The position numbers and the translations under genes are program-made. From Belnapia rosea (lineage in GTDB: Bacteria > Pseudomonadota > Alphaproteobacteria > Acetobacterales > Acetobacteraceae): a stretch of DNA of 64,000 nucleotides. This document shows, in pieces, positions 8,730 through 17,985 of this stretch. The number at the start of each line of letters is the position of its first letter. The stretch's first letter is position 1. The stretch lies in the NCBI RefSeq assembly GCF_900101615.1, contig NZ_FMZX01000005.1, positions 62,001 to 126,000 on the forward strand, written 5' to 3'. The notes beneath the pieces were generated by a model. The model saw nothing but the letters and a program-made list of their open reading frames with translations, was not told the DNA's origin and did not search any database.

Positions 8730-9737
8730 TCAGCGGAAGGGAATGGCGTACATCAGCCCGCCCTGGGTCCAGAGGCCGTTGAGGCCGCGGCGCAGCTTCA
8801 GCGTGCTGCCCTGGCCGACATTGCGCTCGAACACCTCGCCGTAATTGCCGACCGCGCGGATGGCGCTCAAGGCCCAGCGGTTGTCGAGGCCGAAGCGGCT
8901 GCCGAACTCGCCGGCGGTGCCGAGCAGCCGCTGCGCGTTCGGGTTGGCGCCGGCGGCCTGCGCCTCGGCATTGGCCGCGGTGATGCCAAGCTCCTCCGCC
9001 TCGATCAGCGCGTAATGCGTCCAGGCGATGATGTTGGACCACTGGTCGTCGCCATTGCGGGTGAAGGGGCCGAGCGGCTCCTTGCTGATCGTCTCCTCCA
9101 GCACGCGATAGGCTGCCGGGTCGCGCGCCGCGGTCAGCGCGCCGGCCAGCGCGCTCGCATCCTGGGTCATCGCGTCGCAGCGGCCGGCGTAGAAGGCCTC
9201 GTACATGGTGTCGATGCGCTCGAAGACCACGGGGCTGAACTTCATCCCCCGCGCGCGGAACACGTCGTTCAGGTTCAGCTCGTGCGTGGTGCCCTGGGCC
9301 ACGCAGATGGTCGCGCCGTCCAGCTCCTGCACCTTGCCGACACTGGCGTCGCGCCGCACGGCGAAGCCCTGGCCGTCATAGAAATTCACCGGCCCCTGGT
9401 TGAGGCCGAGCGAGGCGTCGCGCAGGAAGGTCTGGGTCGAGTTGCGGAACAGCACGTCGATCTCGCCCGTCTGCAGCGCGGTGAAGCGCGCCTGGGCGGT
9501 CAGCGGCACATAGCGCACCTTGGTCGCATCGCCGAGCACGGCGGCCGCCACCGCCCGGCAGTAGTCGACATCGAGGCCGCGGAACTCGCCGCGGCTATCG
9601 GGGGCGGAGAAGCCGGCGAAGCCCTGGCTCACGCCGCAATTGAGCACCCCGCGCGCCTTCACCGCCGCCAGCGTCTGTGCCTCGGCGCCCTCCATGCCGG
9701 CGAGGGCCAGCGCCCCCGCCAGGATCCAAGCCTTCAT
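8730..9737 (-). CDS. General L-amino-acid ABC transporter substrate-binding protein (AapJ-like)
   Basis: A 335-residue periplasmic protein with a Sec signal peptide (MKAWILAGALALAG...AEAQ). The mature part begins TLAAVKARGVLNCGVSQG and continues FSAPDSRGEFRGLDVDYCRA, the AapJ/BztA pattern of type-3 solute-binding proteins for polar amino acids. The ATG at 9737 is preferred over a GTG six codons earlier because AGGGG lies 9 nt before it. It starts 14 nt after the aminotransferase stop and is probably the third gene of the RpiR-aminotransferase operon. No permease or ATPase is adjacent, so it must share a transporter encoded elsewhere. Confidence 0.88.
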   Translation of the reverse strand: MKAWILAGALALAGMEGAEAQTLAAVKARGVLNCGVSQGFAGFSAPDSRGEFRGLDVDYCRAVAAAVLGDATKVRYVPLTAQARFTALQTGEIDVLFRNSTQTFLRDASLGLNQGPVNFYDGQGFAVRRDASVGKVQELDGATICVAQGTTHELNLNDVFRARGMKFSPVVFERIDTMYEAFYAGRCDAMTQDASALAGALTAARDPAAYRVLEETISKEPLGPFTRNGDDQWSNIIAWTHYALIEAEELGITAANAEAQAAGANPNAQRLLGTAGEFGSRFGLDNRWALSAIRAVGNYGEVFERNVGQGSTLKLRRGLNGLWTQGGLMYAIPFR

Positions 9738-9751
9738 CACTGCAATCCCCT

Positions 9752-11083
9752 TCACAGGCTGGCCAGCGCGGCGTCCACCGCCTCGCCGAACCGGTCCACG
9801 ATCTCGTCGATCTGCGCGGCCGTCGCGATGTAGGGCGGGGCCAGGATGGCGTGGTCGCCCCGCCGGCCGTCGATCGTGCCGCCCATCGGGTAGCAGGCGA
9901 GGCCGCGCTCATAAGCCTGCATCTTCACCCGCTCGTTCAGCTTCAGTGCCGGGTCGAAGACGGATTTGCCCGCCCGGTCCTCGACCAGCTCGATCGCCCA
10001 GAACAGGCCGCGGCCGCGGATGTCGCCGACATGGCGGTGGTTGCCGAAGCGCTCGGTGAGGCGCTGCTCGAGCCGCGCGCCCATGGCCTGGACGTTGTCG
10101 AGCAGCCTCTCCTCGGCGATGACCTTCTGCACCGCGACGGCGGCGGCGCAGGCCACCGGATGCGCCTGGTAGGTGTGGCCGTGCATGAAGGCGCCGGTGC
10201 CGCCGGTCAGCCCCTCGATCACCCGGCCATGCACCAGGATGCCGCCGATCGGCTGGTAGCCGCCGCCGAGCCCCTTGGCGACGATCTGGATGTCCGGCGT
10301 CACGCCCTCCTGCTCCCAGGTGTGCAGCGCGCCGCAGCGGCCCATGCCGCTCATCACCTCGTCGAGGATGAGCAGCGCGCCATGCCGGTCGCAGACCGCC
10401 TTCATCGCCGGGAAGTAGCCGGGCAACGCCGTGACGCAGCCGAGCGTCGCGCCCACCACCGTCTCGGCCATGAAGGCGATGACGGTGTCGGGGCCGAGGC
10501 GCTGGAACTCGGCCTCCAGCTCATCGGCCAGCCGGGCGACGTATTGCTCGTCGCTCTCGCCCTCGGCGCGGTCGCGATAGGCGTAGCAGGGCGAGACATG
10601 GCTGAAGGCGGGCGAGAGCAGCGGCTGGTAGGGCGCGCGGCGCATCGCATTGCCGCCGGCCGAGAGGGCGCCGAGCGTGTTGCCGTGATAGCTCTGCCGC
10701 CGGGCAATGAAGCGGGTGCGCTCCGGCTGGCCGATCTCGAGGAAATACTGCCGTGCCATCTTGATGGCGGCCTCGTTCCCCTCCGAGCCGGAGGAGCAGA
10801 AATAGGCATGGGTCAGCCCGCCCGGCCGGTGGCCGACCATGATGTCGGCCAGCTCCTCCGCGCTCTCGCAGCTGAACAGCGCGGTATGGGCATAGGCGAG
10901 CTTGTCGAGCTGCGCCTTGATGGCCTCGATCACCCGCGGGTGGCCATGGCCGAGGCAGGCGACGGCGGCGCCGCCCGAGCCGTCGATGATCGCCCGGCCG
11001 GACTGGTCGTAGAGGTAGATCCCCTCGCCCCGCAGGGCGAGCGGCGGGTCGGCATGCAGGCTGCGATGGACGAGGTGGCTCAT
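9752..11083 (-). CDS. Class III PLP-dependent aminotransferase
   Basis: A 443-residue class III aminotransferase. Visible motifs are FCSSGSEGNEAAIKMARQ (phosphate-binding region), QSYHGNTLGALSAGG, ILDEVMSGMGRCG (the Asp that contacts the pyridine nitrogen) and IVAKGLGGGYQPIGGI with the Schiff-base lysine. These enzymes transfer omega-amino groups from amines or beta/gamma-amino acids to 2-oxo acids. The start codon overlaps the stop of the RpiR gene as ATGA (11080-11083), implying translational coupling. With the amino-acid binding protein downstream it suggests uptake and transamination of one amino compound. The substrate cannot be told from sequence. Confidence 0.9.
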   Translation of the reverse strand: MSHLVHRSLHADPPLALRGEGIYLYDQSGRAIIDGSGGAAVACLGHGHPRVIEAIKAQLDKLAYAHTALFSCESAEELADIMVGHRPGGLTHAYFCSSGSEGNEAAIKMARQYFLEIGQPERTRFIARRQSYHGNTLGALSAGGNAMRRAPYQPLLSPAFSHVSPCYAYRDRAEGESDEQYVARLADELEAEFQRLGPDTVIAFMAETVVGATLGCVTALPGYFPAMKAVCDRHGALLILDEVMSGMGRCGALHTWEQEGVTPDIQIVAKGLGGGYQPIGGILVHGRVIEGLTGGTGAFMHGHTYQAHPVACAAAVAVQKVIAEERLLDNVQAMGARLEQRLTERFGNHRHVGDIRGRGLFWAIELVEDRAGKSVFDPALKLNERVKMQAYERGLACYPMGGTIDGRRGDHAILAPPYIATAAQIDEIVDRFGEAVDAALASL

Positions 11084-11907
11084 GGCTGGTCCTCCGGCTC
11101 GGGCAGGTAGGCGGACAGGGTGGCGAGGCGCGCCTCGCTTTCGCGCAGCCGAGCCCGCGCCGCCTCGCCGCCGAGGGCGAAGACGGCGGCGGCCAGCGCC
11201 TGGGCGAGGGCCAGCGCGGCGGTGAGGCTCGGGAAGAAGGCCGGCGTCGCGGTGGCGAAGACCAGCAGGTGCTCCGCCCCGGCGGCGACCGGCGCGGCGG
11301 GGCTGTCGGCCAGCACCACCAGCCGCAGCCCGGCGGCGCGTGCCGCCGCCTGGGTGGTCAGGGCGGCGCGGGAATAGGGGGCGAAGCCGGTCAGCACCAG
11401 CGCCTCGCCCCGCTGCATCGCGCCGAGATCGAGGTCGAGCGCGGCATCGCCCACCAGCACAGTCTCCGGCCGGAACAGGCGCAGCTGGTAGTGCAGCAGC
11501 GTCGCCACCGCGCGGCAGGACCGGAAGCCGGCGACATGGATGCGCGGCGCCGCATCCAGCATGGCGGCAGCGGCCTGCAGCGCGGCCTCGGGCAGTGTGG
11601 CCAGCGCCGCGATATTGGCGGCCTCGGCGGCCTGGATGGCGGCGAGGCCACCGTCCCCGGCGCGGCTGGAATAGGGGGCGGGCCGGCGCTGCTCCTCGAT
11701 GGCGGCGGCGCGCAGCTCGTCCCAGCCGGCGAAGCCGAGGGCCTGGGCGAGGCGGGTGAAGGTCGCGGGGCTCGCCCCGGCCTCGGCCGCCAGCGCCCGC
11801 ATGGAGCGCGTCGCGGCATCGAAGGGGCGTTCGCTGACATGGCGGCCCGCCGCGGCGAGCTGCGGCGGCAGGGCCGGCAGGGCGGCGCGGAGGCGGTCGG
11901 CGAGCAT
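11080..11907 (-). CDS. RpiR/MurR family transcriptional regulator (HTH + SIS domain)
   Basis: A 275-residue regulator. Residues ~1-75 are the RpiR helix-turn-helix domain (MRALAAEAGASPATFTRLAQ, with the family pattern S-P-A-T-F-x-R). Residues ~95-250 form a SIS sugar-phosphate-type domain (IHVAGFRSCRAVATLLHYQL; ALVLTGFAPYSRAALTTQAA). In this class SIS domains bind phosphosugars, but several RpiR proteins next to class III aminotransferases control amino-acid or amine use. It is the first gene of the three-gene minus-strand operon, overlapping the aminotransferase by 4 nt. Autoregulation is likely but no operator was identified. Confidence 0.88.
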   Translation of the reverse strand: MLADRLRAALPALPPQLAAAGRHVSERPFDAATRSMRALAAEAGASPATFTRLAQALGFAGWDELRAAAIEEQRRPAPYSSRAGDGGLAAIQAAEAANIAALATLPEAALQAAAAMLDAAPRIHVAGFRSCRAVATLLHYQLRLFRPETVLVGDAALDLDLGAMQRGEALVLTGFAPYSRAALTTQAAARAAGLRLVVLADSPAAPVAAGAEHLLVFATATPAFFPSLTAALALAQALAAAVFALGGEAARARLRESEARLATLSAYLPEPEDQP

Positions 11908-12045
11908 GAGACAAATGTTTCACGACCCAGCCGGAACCGCAACACCTGTCTCTTAGCCAAGCCGGGCCGAAAGCCGCCCCCGCGCTGCCCCTGGCATGAT
12001 CCGCGGTCGCCGGACAGCGCGGGTCATGCCAGAGGCGATCGCGCC

Positions 12046-12201
12046 TTACGGCATGGTGCGTGGCGCGGTGGTCTGAGGCGTCGGCGCCATGCGGCCATTC
12101 TGGTCGGGCGTGGCGACGCCATCGCGGGGACGCGGCGGGCCGCCGCAGGCGGCGAGCAGGGCGACCAGCAGCAGCGGGGCGGCGAGGCGGGTGAAGGCCA
12201 T
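12046..12201 (-). CDS. Small predicted lipoprotein
   Basis: A 51-residue protein with a lipoprotein signal: Met-Ala-Phe-Thr-Arg start, a Leu/Ala-rich core and lipobox LLAAC with Cys at residue 19. The mature part is only ~32 residues and rich in Pro, Thr, Arg and Asp, ending at a TAA. The sequence was read directly from the minus strand. Such tiny alphaproteobacterial lipoproteins are common and often unannotated; the role is unknown. It stands alone between the RpiR operon and the nucleoside transporter gene. Confidence 0.65.
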   Translation of the reverse strand: MAFTRLAAPLLLVALLAACGGPPRPRDGVATPDQNGRMAPTPQTTAPRTMP

Positions 12202-12278
12202 GGTCTGTCTCCGGGACGGTTGCACCAGGGAGAAACCCCGACCGCCACCGGAGTTGCGCCCAGGCGCCGTGCCAAGCC

Positions 12279-13526
12279 TCAGGGCGCCGTCAGCACGCCC
12301 ACCGTCGCGCCCGCCATGCAGCAGGCGATGCTCGCCGCCACCAGGCTACGCAGCCCGAGCCGGACGATCTCCGCGCGTCGCTCCGGGCACATCGCCGCCA
12401 TGCCGGTCACCATGATCCCGACCGAGGCGAAATTGGTGAAGCCGCAGAGCGCATAGGTGAGGATGACGCGGGAGCGTTCGGTGAGCCCGGCGGCGCCGCT
12501 GGCGGCGAGTTGCAGGTAGCTGACGAACTCGTTCACCACCACCTTCACGCCGAGGCTCTGCGCGACCGTCGCGCATTCGCTGGCGGGGATGCCCATGGCG
12601 AAGGCGAGTGGCCAGAAGACGAGGCCGGCGATGCCCTCCAGCGTCCAGCCGGTGAGCGGCTGGAGCATGCCGTTCACCAGCGCCACCAGCGCGACGAAGA
12701 CGATGAGCGAGGCCATGATGCCGAGCAGCAGCTGCAGCCCATCCGCCGTGCCGCGCACCAGCGCATCCATGCTGCTGTCATAGAGGCGCGGCGCGTCGGC
12801 CTCCGGTCCGGCGGCTCCCGCCGCCTCTCGCTCCGGGACCATCAGCAGGGCGGCGAGGACGGCGCCGGGGGCGGAGACGAGGCTCGCCGTCAGGAGCTGC
12901 CCGGCGGCATCGGGCACCACCGGCGCGATCATCGTCGCATAGACCACCAGCATGTTGCCGCTGATGGTGGCGAGGCCGGCCACCATGCAGGTGAACAGCT
13001 CCGCCCTCGTCAGCCGCGCGAGCCAGGGGCGGATCAGCAGCGGCGCCTCCACCATGCCGACGAAGACATTGGCGGCGACCGAGAGGTTGCAGGCGCCCGA
13101 CAGGCCGAAGAGCCAGCCGAGGCCGCGCGCCAGGCCCCGCACCACCAGCGGCAGGATGCGCCAGTGGTAGAGCAGCGCGGAGAGCGCGCCGACCAGCAGC
13201 ACCAGCGGCAGGGCCTGGAAGAAGAGGATGAAGCTGCCACCTGGCACCGTCTCGGCATAGGGCAGCGGCGCCCCGCCGAGATAGCCGAAGACGAGGCTGG
13301 TGCCCGCCCGCGTCGCCCGCGCCAGCGCATCCACCCCATCGCCGACCAGGGCGAAGCCGGCGCGCAGCGGCGGGATGTGCAGCAGCGCCGCGGCGACCAG
13401 CAGCTGGCCGAGCAGCCCCGCCACCACCACCCTTGGCCGCACGCCGCGCCGGCAGCCGCCCAGCACCCAGGCCAGCAGGCCGAGCGCGGGCAGGCCCGCC
13501 AGGGCCTGGAGCTGCAGGGTGCTCAT
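12279..13526 (-). CDS. Nucleoside transporter, CNT (NupC) family
   Basis: A 415-residue inner-membrane protein with about eight to ten hydrophobic segments. The CNT gate and C-terminal regions are visible: SGACNLSVAANVFVGMVEAP (family motif around a helical hairpin), LATISGNMLVVYA, MGIPASECATVAQSLGVK and TYALCGFTNFASVGIM. CNT proteins import nucleosides with H+ or Na+. It overlaps the rmuC stop by 4 nt (ATGA at 13523-13526), so it is translationally coupled to rmuC, an unusual pairing. The length is normal for CNT. Confidence 0.9.
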   Translation of the reverse strand: MSTLQLQALAGLPALGLLAWVLGGCRRGVRPRVVVAGLLGQLLVAAALLHIPPLRAGFALVGDGVDALARATRAGTSLVFGYLGGAPLPYAETVPGGSFILFFQALPLVLLVGALSALLYHWRILPLVVRGLARGLGWLFGLSGACNLSVAANVFVGMVEAPLLIRPWLARLTRAELFTCMVAGLATISGNMLVVYATMIAPVVPDAAGQLLTASLVSAPGAVLAALLMVPEREAAGAAGPEADAPRLYDSSMDALVRGTADGLQLLLGIMASLIVFVALVALVNGMLQPLTGWTLEGIAGLVFWPLAFAMGIPASECATVAQSLGVKVVVNEFVSYLQLAASGAAGLTERSRVILTYALCGFTNFASVGIMVTGMAAMCPERRAEIVRLGLRSLVAASIACCMAGATVGVLTAP

Positions 13527-14539
13527 TCGGCGGCGCGGGCCGGGCTCGGCGTATCCATCTCCACCGCCTCGATCCGGGCGGCGGCGGCGAGGATCTTCTG
13601 CGCGGTGATGGCGATCTGGTCCATATCGGCCTGCGACTCGCTGAAATGGCGCCGGAGGTTGCCGACGCGGCGGTCGAGCCGCCCGGTCTCCTCCGCGAGG
13701 CGGGCGACCTCCAGCCGCATGTTCTGTGCCTCGGCCCGCAGCCGCACGTCACGCATCAGCGCCCGCATGGCGCCGAGCACCGCCCAGAGCGTGCCGGGCG
13801 AGACGAGATAGACGCCGCGCCGCGCCGCCTCCTGCACCAGCGCGCCGTGCAGCGCGTGCAGGTCGGCATGCAGCGCCTCGGAGGGGAGGAAGATCAGCGC
13901 GCCCTCCGCCGTCTCGCCGGGGCGGATGTATTTCGTCGCCACGTCATCGACATGGCGGCGGATGTCGGCGGCCAGCCGCCGCGTGGCCTGGAGCCGCGCC
14001 GCCTCGTCGGGCGCCGTCCGCAGCGCCTGCCAGGCCTCGAGCGGGAATTTGCTGTCCACCGCGATGGGGCCGGGCGGGAAGGGCAGGCGGATCAGCGCGT
14101 CGCAGCGCGTGCCGTTGGACAGCGGGTGCTGCCAGGCCCAGCCCTCGGCCGGCAGCCTGTCGGCCAGCATGTCGCGCAGCTGCACCTCGCCGAAGGCGCC
14201 GCGTGCCTGCTTGTTGCCGAGGATGCCGGCCAGCGTCGTCACCTGCCCGCCCAGCGCCTCGATATTCGCCCGGGCGGCATCGATGACGGCGAGCCGCTCA
14301 TGGATGCGGCGGGCACTGTCCTGGGTGCGCTCGGCGCTGTCGGCGAGGCTGCGGGCCAGGCGCTCATTCTGCGCCGCCACCGACTGGTCGAGCCGCTGGG
14401 AGAGCGCATCCATCCGCTCGGCGAGCAGCGCAACGCCCTCGCCGCCGCCGCCACCGCGCGGGCGGAAGGCCAGCACCAGCAGCCCGCCCGCGAGCGCGGC
14501 CGCCACGGGCACCAGCAACGGCAACAGCCAATCCGGCAC
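13523..14539 (-). CDS. rmuC: DNA recombination protein RmuC
   Basis: A 338-residue RmuC. It has one N-terminal membrane anchor (LLPLLVPVAAALAGGLLVLA), a coiled coil (~residues 40-95) and the nuclease-like RmuC domain (NKQARGAFGEVQLRDML, PIAVDSKFPLEAWQAL, HVDDVATKYI, ALIFLPSEALHADL). E. coli RmuC limits inversion at short inverted repeats, probably as a PD-(D/E)XK-type nuclease; the Asp and Lys of VDSKFP fit that core. It is shorter than E. coli RmuC (~475 residues), as in many alphaproteobacteria. It is coupled to the CNT gene by a 4 nt overlap. Confidence 0.93.
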   Translation of the reverse strand: MPDWLLPLLVPVAAALAGGLLVLAFRPRGGGGGEGVALLAERMDALSQRLDQSVAAQNERLARSLADSAERTQDSARRIHERLAVIDAARANIEALGGQVTTLAGILGNKQARGAFGEVQLRDMLADRLPAEGWAWQHPLSNGTRCDALIRLPFPPGPIAVDSKFPLEAWQALRTAPDEAARLQATRRLAADIRRHVDDVATKYIRPGETAEGALIFLPSEALHADLHALHGALVQEAARRGVYLVSPGTLWAVLGAMRALMRDVRLRAEAQNMRLEVARLAEETGRLDRRVGNLRRHFSESQADMDQIAITAQKILAAAARIEAVEMDTPSPARAAE

Positions 14540-14602
14540 GCAGGATCCCCCGATTCGCCCCTGGGCGAGTCTCGCACTCCGGGGTGCCCCGAGGAAACGA
14601 TC

Positions 14603-15217
14603 TCAGGATGCCGGGTGGAACTCGCCATCCTCGCCGAGCAGCACGAGCTTGCCCGTCGCCACGCCGAAATGCGCGCCATGCAGGATGAGGCGGCCCTCGG
14701 CCACCGCCTCCGCCACCCAGGGGAAGGTCATGATGTTGCGGAGCGAGATGCGCACCGCCTCATGCTCGCCCACCTCCTGCCGCTCGGCGGGCTCGCAGCG
14801 CAGCACCCGCTCGCGCGCCTCCTTGGCGATGCTGATCCAGCCGGCGACGAAATCCTGCGCCTCCGGCGGCGCGCCGTTCAGCAGCGCCGCGACGCCGCCG
14901 CAAAGCGCATGGCCGAGCACCAGGACCCGCTCCACCTTCAGCACCCGGACGGCGAATTCCAGCGCCGCGCTGGTGCCGTGGAAGGCGGCGTCCGGCATGT
15001 AGGGCGGGATGAGGTTGGCCACGTTGCGGACGACAAACAGCTCGCCCGGCGCGGCGGAGAAGATCATCTGCGGGTCGACGCGGCTGTCCGAGCAGGCGAT
15101 GACCATGGTCTTCGGGCTCTGCCCCCGCTCCGCCAGCTCCTCGAAGCGGGCCCGCTCGCGCGGCCAGGTCTCCACGCGGAAACGGCGGTAGCCGTCGATG
15201 AGGCGGTCCATGGACAT
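14603..15217 (-). CDS. Beta-class carbonic anhydrase
   Basis: A 204-residue beta-carbonic anhydrase interconverting CO2 and bicarbonate. The zinc ligands and catalytic dyad are in MVIACSDSRVDP (Cys and Asp-Arg pair) and VLGHALCGGVAAL (His and Cys), the standard C-x-D-x-R ... H-x-x-C set. No signal peptide is seen, so it is cytoplasmic. It follows purH at a 62 nt gap in the same direction. Bicarbonate supply for carboxylation steps is the usual role. Confidence 0.94.
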   Translation of the reverse strand: MSMDRLIDGYRRFRVETWPRERARFEELAERGQSPKTMVIACSDSRVDPQMIFSAAPGELFVVRNVANLIPPYMPDAAFHGTSAALEFAVRVLKVERVLVLGHALCGGVAALLNGAPPEAQDFVAGWISIAKEARERVLRCEPAERQEVGEHEAVRISLRNIMTFPWVAEAVAEGRLILHGAHFGVATGKLVLLGEDGEFHPAS

Positions 15218-15279
15218 GCTGCTCCGTTACGATGAGGGACCTGCCGGATGTGCTCCGGACAGGCCCGCAATCAAGCCTC

Positions 15280-16857
15280 TCAGTGCCGGAAGTGCCGCAT
15301 CCCGGTGAAGACCATGGCGAGGCCGGCCTTGTCGGCTGCCGCGATCACCTCGTTGTCCCGCATCGATCCGCCGGGCTGGATCACCGCCGTGGCGCCCGCT
15401 GCCGCCGCCGTCTCCAGCCCGTCGGCGAAGGGGAAGAAGGCGTCCGAGGCAACGACGCTGCCGCGGGCCAGCGGCTCCGGAAGGCTGGCGGCCTTGGCCG
15501 CGGCCTCCGACTTCCAGGCGGCGATGCGGCTGCTCTCCACCCGGTTCATCTGCCCGGCGCCGATGCCGACCGTCGCCAGCCCCTTGGCATAGACGATGGC
15601 ATTCGACTTCACATGCTTGCAGACGCGGAAGGCGAAGAGCAGGTCGGCCAGCTCGGCGGCCGTGGGCGCACGCTGCGTCACCACCTTCAGCCCCGCCTCC
15701 GTCACCCGGCCGGCATCGCGGGACTGGGCGAGGAAACCGCCCGAGACGCTCTTGAAGACGCGGCCCGGCGCCGCCGGGTCCGGCACGCCGCCGGTCAGCA
15801 GCAGGCGGAGGTTCTTCTTGCGGGCGAAGATGGCGCGGGCTGCCTCGTCCGCATCGGGGGCCACCACCACCTCGGTGAAGATGGCGGTGATCTTCTCCGC
15901 CGCCGCGGCGTCCAGCACGCGGTTGGCGGCGACGATGCCGCCGAAGGCCGAGACCGGGTCGCAGAGCAGCGCCCGGTCCCAGGCCGCGGCCAGGCTCCCG
16001 TCCACCGCCACGCCGCAGGGATTGGCGTGCTTGACAATGACGATGGCAGGCCGGTCGAATTCGGCGACGCATTCGAAGGCGGCGTCGGTGTCGTTCAGGT
16101 TGTTGTAGGACAGCTCCTTGCCCTGGGCCTGCCGCGCGGTGGCGATCCCTGGCCGGTCGCTGCCATCGGTGTAGAAGGCCGCCTGCTGATGCGGGTTCTC
16201 GCCGTAGCGGAGGCCCTGGCGCAGCACGCCGGCCATGGCGAGGCGGGGCGGGAATTCCTCGCCGAGCTGGCCGGCGAACCAGCCGGAGATCGCCGCGTCA
16301 TAGGCCGCCGTCCGGGCATAGGCCGCCGCCGCCAGCCGCCGCCGCGTCGCCAGGCGGGTGCCGCCCTCGGCCTCCAGCTCGGCCTGGACCTCGGCGAGCT
16401 GCGCCGGCTCGGTCAGCACCACGACATGGGCATGGTTCTTGGCGGCGCTGCGGATCATCGCCGGGCCACCGATATCGATATTCTCGATGCAGTCCTCGAA
16501 GCCCGCGCCGCCGGCGACCGTCGCCTCGAAGGGGTAGAGGTTCACCACGACGAGGTCGATCGGCGCGATGCCGTGCTGCTGCATCTGCGCCCCGTGCTCC
16601 GGCAGGTCGCGCCGGCCGAGCAGCCCGCCATGGACCTGCGGCACCAGGGTCTTCACCCGGCCGTCGAGGATCTCGGGGAAGCCGGTATGCTCGGAGACAT
16701 CCTTCACCGGCACCCCGGCCTCGCGGAGTGCCCGGGCCGTCCCGCCGGTGGAGAGGATCTCCACGCCGCGCCCGGCGAGGAAGCGGCCAAATTCGAGCAG
16801 CCCGGTCTTGTCGGAGACGGAGATCAGGGCACGGCGGATGGGGACGAGGTCGGTCAT
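15280..16857 (-). CDS. purH: Bifunctional AICAR transformylase / IMP cyclohydrolase
   Basis: A 525-residue PurH catalysing the last two steps of IMP synthesis. The N-terminal MGS-like cyclohydrolase domain has [30 protein letters not shown] and [11 protein letters not shown]. The transformylase part has [14 protein letters not shown] and [14 protein letters not shown] (catalytic Lys-His), then [11 protein letters not shown]. The ATG at 16857 gives the normal [17 protein letters not shown] start; an in-frame upstream ATG lacks support. All key motifs are intact. Confidence 0.96.
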   Translation of the reverse strand: MTDLVPIRRALISVSDKTGLLEFGRFLAGRGVEILSTGGTARALREAGVPVKDVSEHTGFPEILDGRVKTLVPQVHGGLLGRRDLPEHGAQMQQHGIAPIDLVVVNLYPFEATVAGGAGFEDCIENIDIGGPAMIRSAAKNHAHVVVLTEPAQLAEVQAELEAEGGTRLATRRRLAAAAYARTAAYDAAISGWFAGQLGEEFPPRLAMAGVLRQGLRYGENPHQQAAFYTDGSDRPGIATARQAQGKELSYNNLNDTDAAFECVAEFDRPAIVIVKHANPCGVAVDGSLAAAWDRALLCDPVSAFGGIVAANRVLDAAAAEKITAIFTEVVVAPDADEAARAIFARKKNLRLLLTGGVPDPAAPGRVFKSVSGGFLAQSRDAGRVTEAGLKVVTQRAPTAAELADLLFAFRVCKHVKSNAIVYAKGLATVGIGAGQMNRVESSRIAAWKSEAAAKAASLPEPLARGSVVASDAFFPFADGLETAAAAGATAVIQPGGSMRDNEVIAAADKAGLAMVFTGMRHFRH

Positions 16858-16926
16858 GAAGGGGGCACTCCGCGGTCGGGCGCGGCATAGACCCGCGCCC
16901 GCCACGGGGCAACCGCCCCGAGGCCG

Positions 16927-17757
16927 TTACCGCAGCGGAGGCAGGGTGCTCCGCTGGACGCCACCACCCGCGACAGGCGCCGGGCCACTGCCGAGCGTGC
17001 CGGGGCCGGGCTGGTAGCCAGGCGCCGGCTGATAGGCGGGGGCGGGCTGGTAGGCGGGCGGCTGGGCGGCCGCCGCGGTGCCGGTGCCGAAGCGCATCAG
17101 CGCCGCCCGCAGCGGGTCGGCCGCCGGGTTGTGGACCTGCATCGCCACCACGATCTCCCGCGGCCCGGTTTCGCGCTGGTAGTAGCTGCGGTTCCATTCG
17201 CTGCGGGGCGTGATCATCGAGCCTTCCAGCGTCAGGCCGGCATAGAGACCGCGGGCGCGGGCGAAGGCGACGATATCGGCCCCGACCGCCGCCGTCGTCG
17301 CGCCCTCGACCGAGCCGCCATAGGTGGCGAAGGCGAGCGAGGCATCGGCGCCGAGCTTCAGCTGGCTGTCGAGCATGGCGTTGAGCGCCTTGTCGTTCAT
17401 GATCAGCATCAGGATCTGCAGGTCCTGGATGCCGGCCTGCAGGCCGAAGCTGCCCGAGCCGAGGGAGTAGAAGGCCGGCGAGGACCAGGATCCGGCGGCA
17501 TCCCGCCCGACCATTACGCAGCCACCGCCCTCGCCGCCGAAGAAGAAGCCGCCGCGGAAGATGCGCGGGCAGATTATGGCGGCGCGGGCCCGGCGCAGCA
17601 GGTCGGCGGCCTTCAGCCGGTCATGGCCCTCGCCGAGGATTTCCTGCACCGCGAGCGTGGACCGGTCGACCAGCGTCTGCTCCTCGCCTCCGACGGGGGT
17701 ACCCGCGCAACCGGCAAGCATTGTGAGAGTGAGGCCCACGATCATCAGACGCCGCAT
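16927..17757 (-). CDS. SYLF/Ysc84-domain lipoprotein
   Basis: A 276-residue predicted lipoprotein: MRRLMIVGLTLTMLAGCAG with lipobox Cys at residue 17. The mature part is a SYLF (Ysc84) lipid-binding domain: GHDRLKAADLLRRARAAIIC, FFFGGEGGGCVMVGR, SFGLQAGIQDLQILMLIMN and the closing ARARGLYAGLTLEGSMI. The tail is a Pro/Ala/Tyr/Gln-rich repeat (AYQPAPAYQPAPGYQPGPG), a likely flexible periplasmic linker. The ATG at 17757 has a GGGGAAG ribosome site; an in-frame start 7 codons earlier is less likely. SYLF proteins bind phosphoinositides in eukaryotes; the bacterial role is unclear. Confidence 0.87.
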   Translation of the reverse strand: MRRLMIVGLTLTMLAGCAGTPVGGEEQTLVDRSTLAVQEILGEGHDRLKAADLLRRARAAIICPRIFRGGFFFGGEGGGCVMVGRDAAGSWSSPAFYSLGSGSFGLQAGIQDLQILMLIMNDKALNAMLDSQLKLGADASLAFATYGGSVEGATTAAVGADIVAFARARGLYAGLTLEGSMITPRSEWNRSYYQRETGPREIVVAMQVHNPAADPLRAALMRFGTGTAAAAQPPAYQPAPAYQPAPGYQPGPGTLGSGPAPVAGGGVQRSTLPPLR

Positions 17758-17985
17758 GAAGCTTCCCCACCAAGCCATGGATTTGTCGACGGAAGGTTAG
17801 CCGTTCTCCGGCGGGCTGTCCAAACCCCAGCCGGAGAGGCGGCCGCATCCGCGGTTGGGCGGAGCCCGCCCTGTGACAGAATAATACGGAGACACGAACG
17901 ATTTGTTTACCATTACACAATCACAGGTTGTAGGGTCCGGCCAGGATACCCGGCATTCGGGTGACTCCCAGGCAAGGACCGGATC

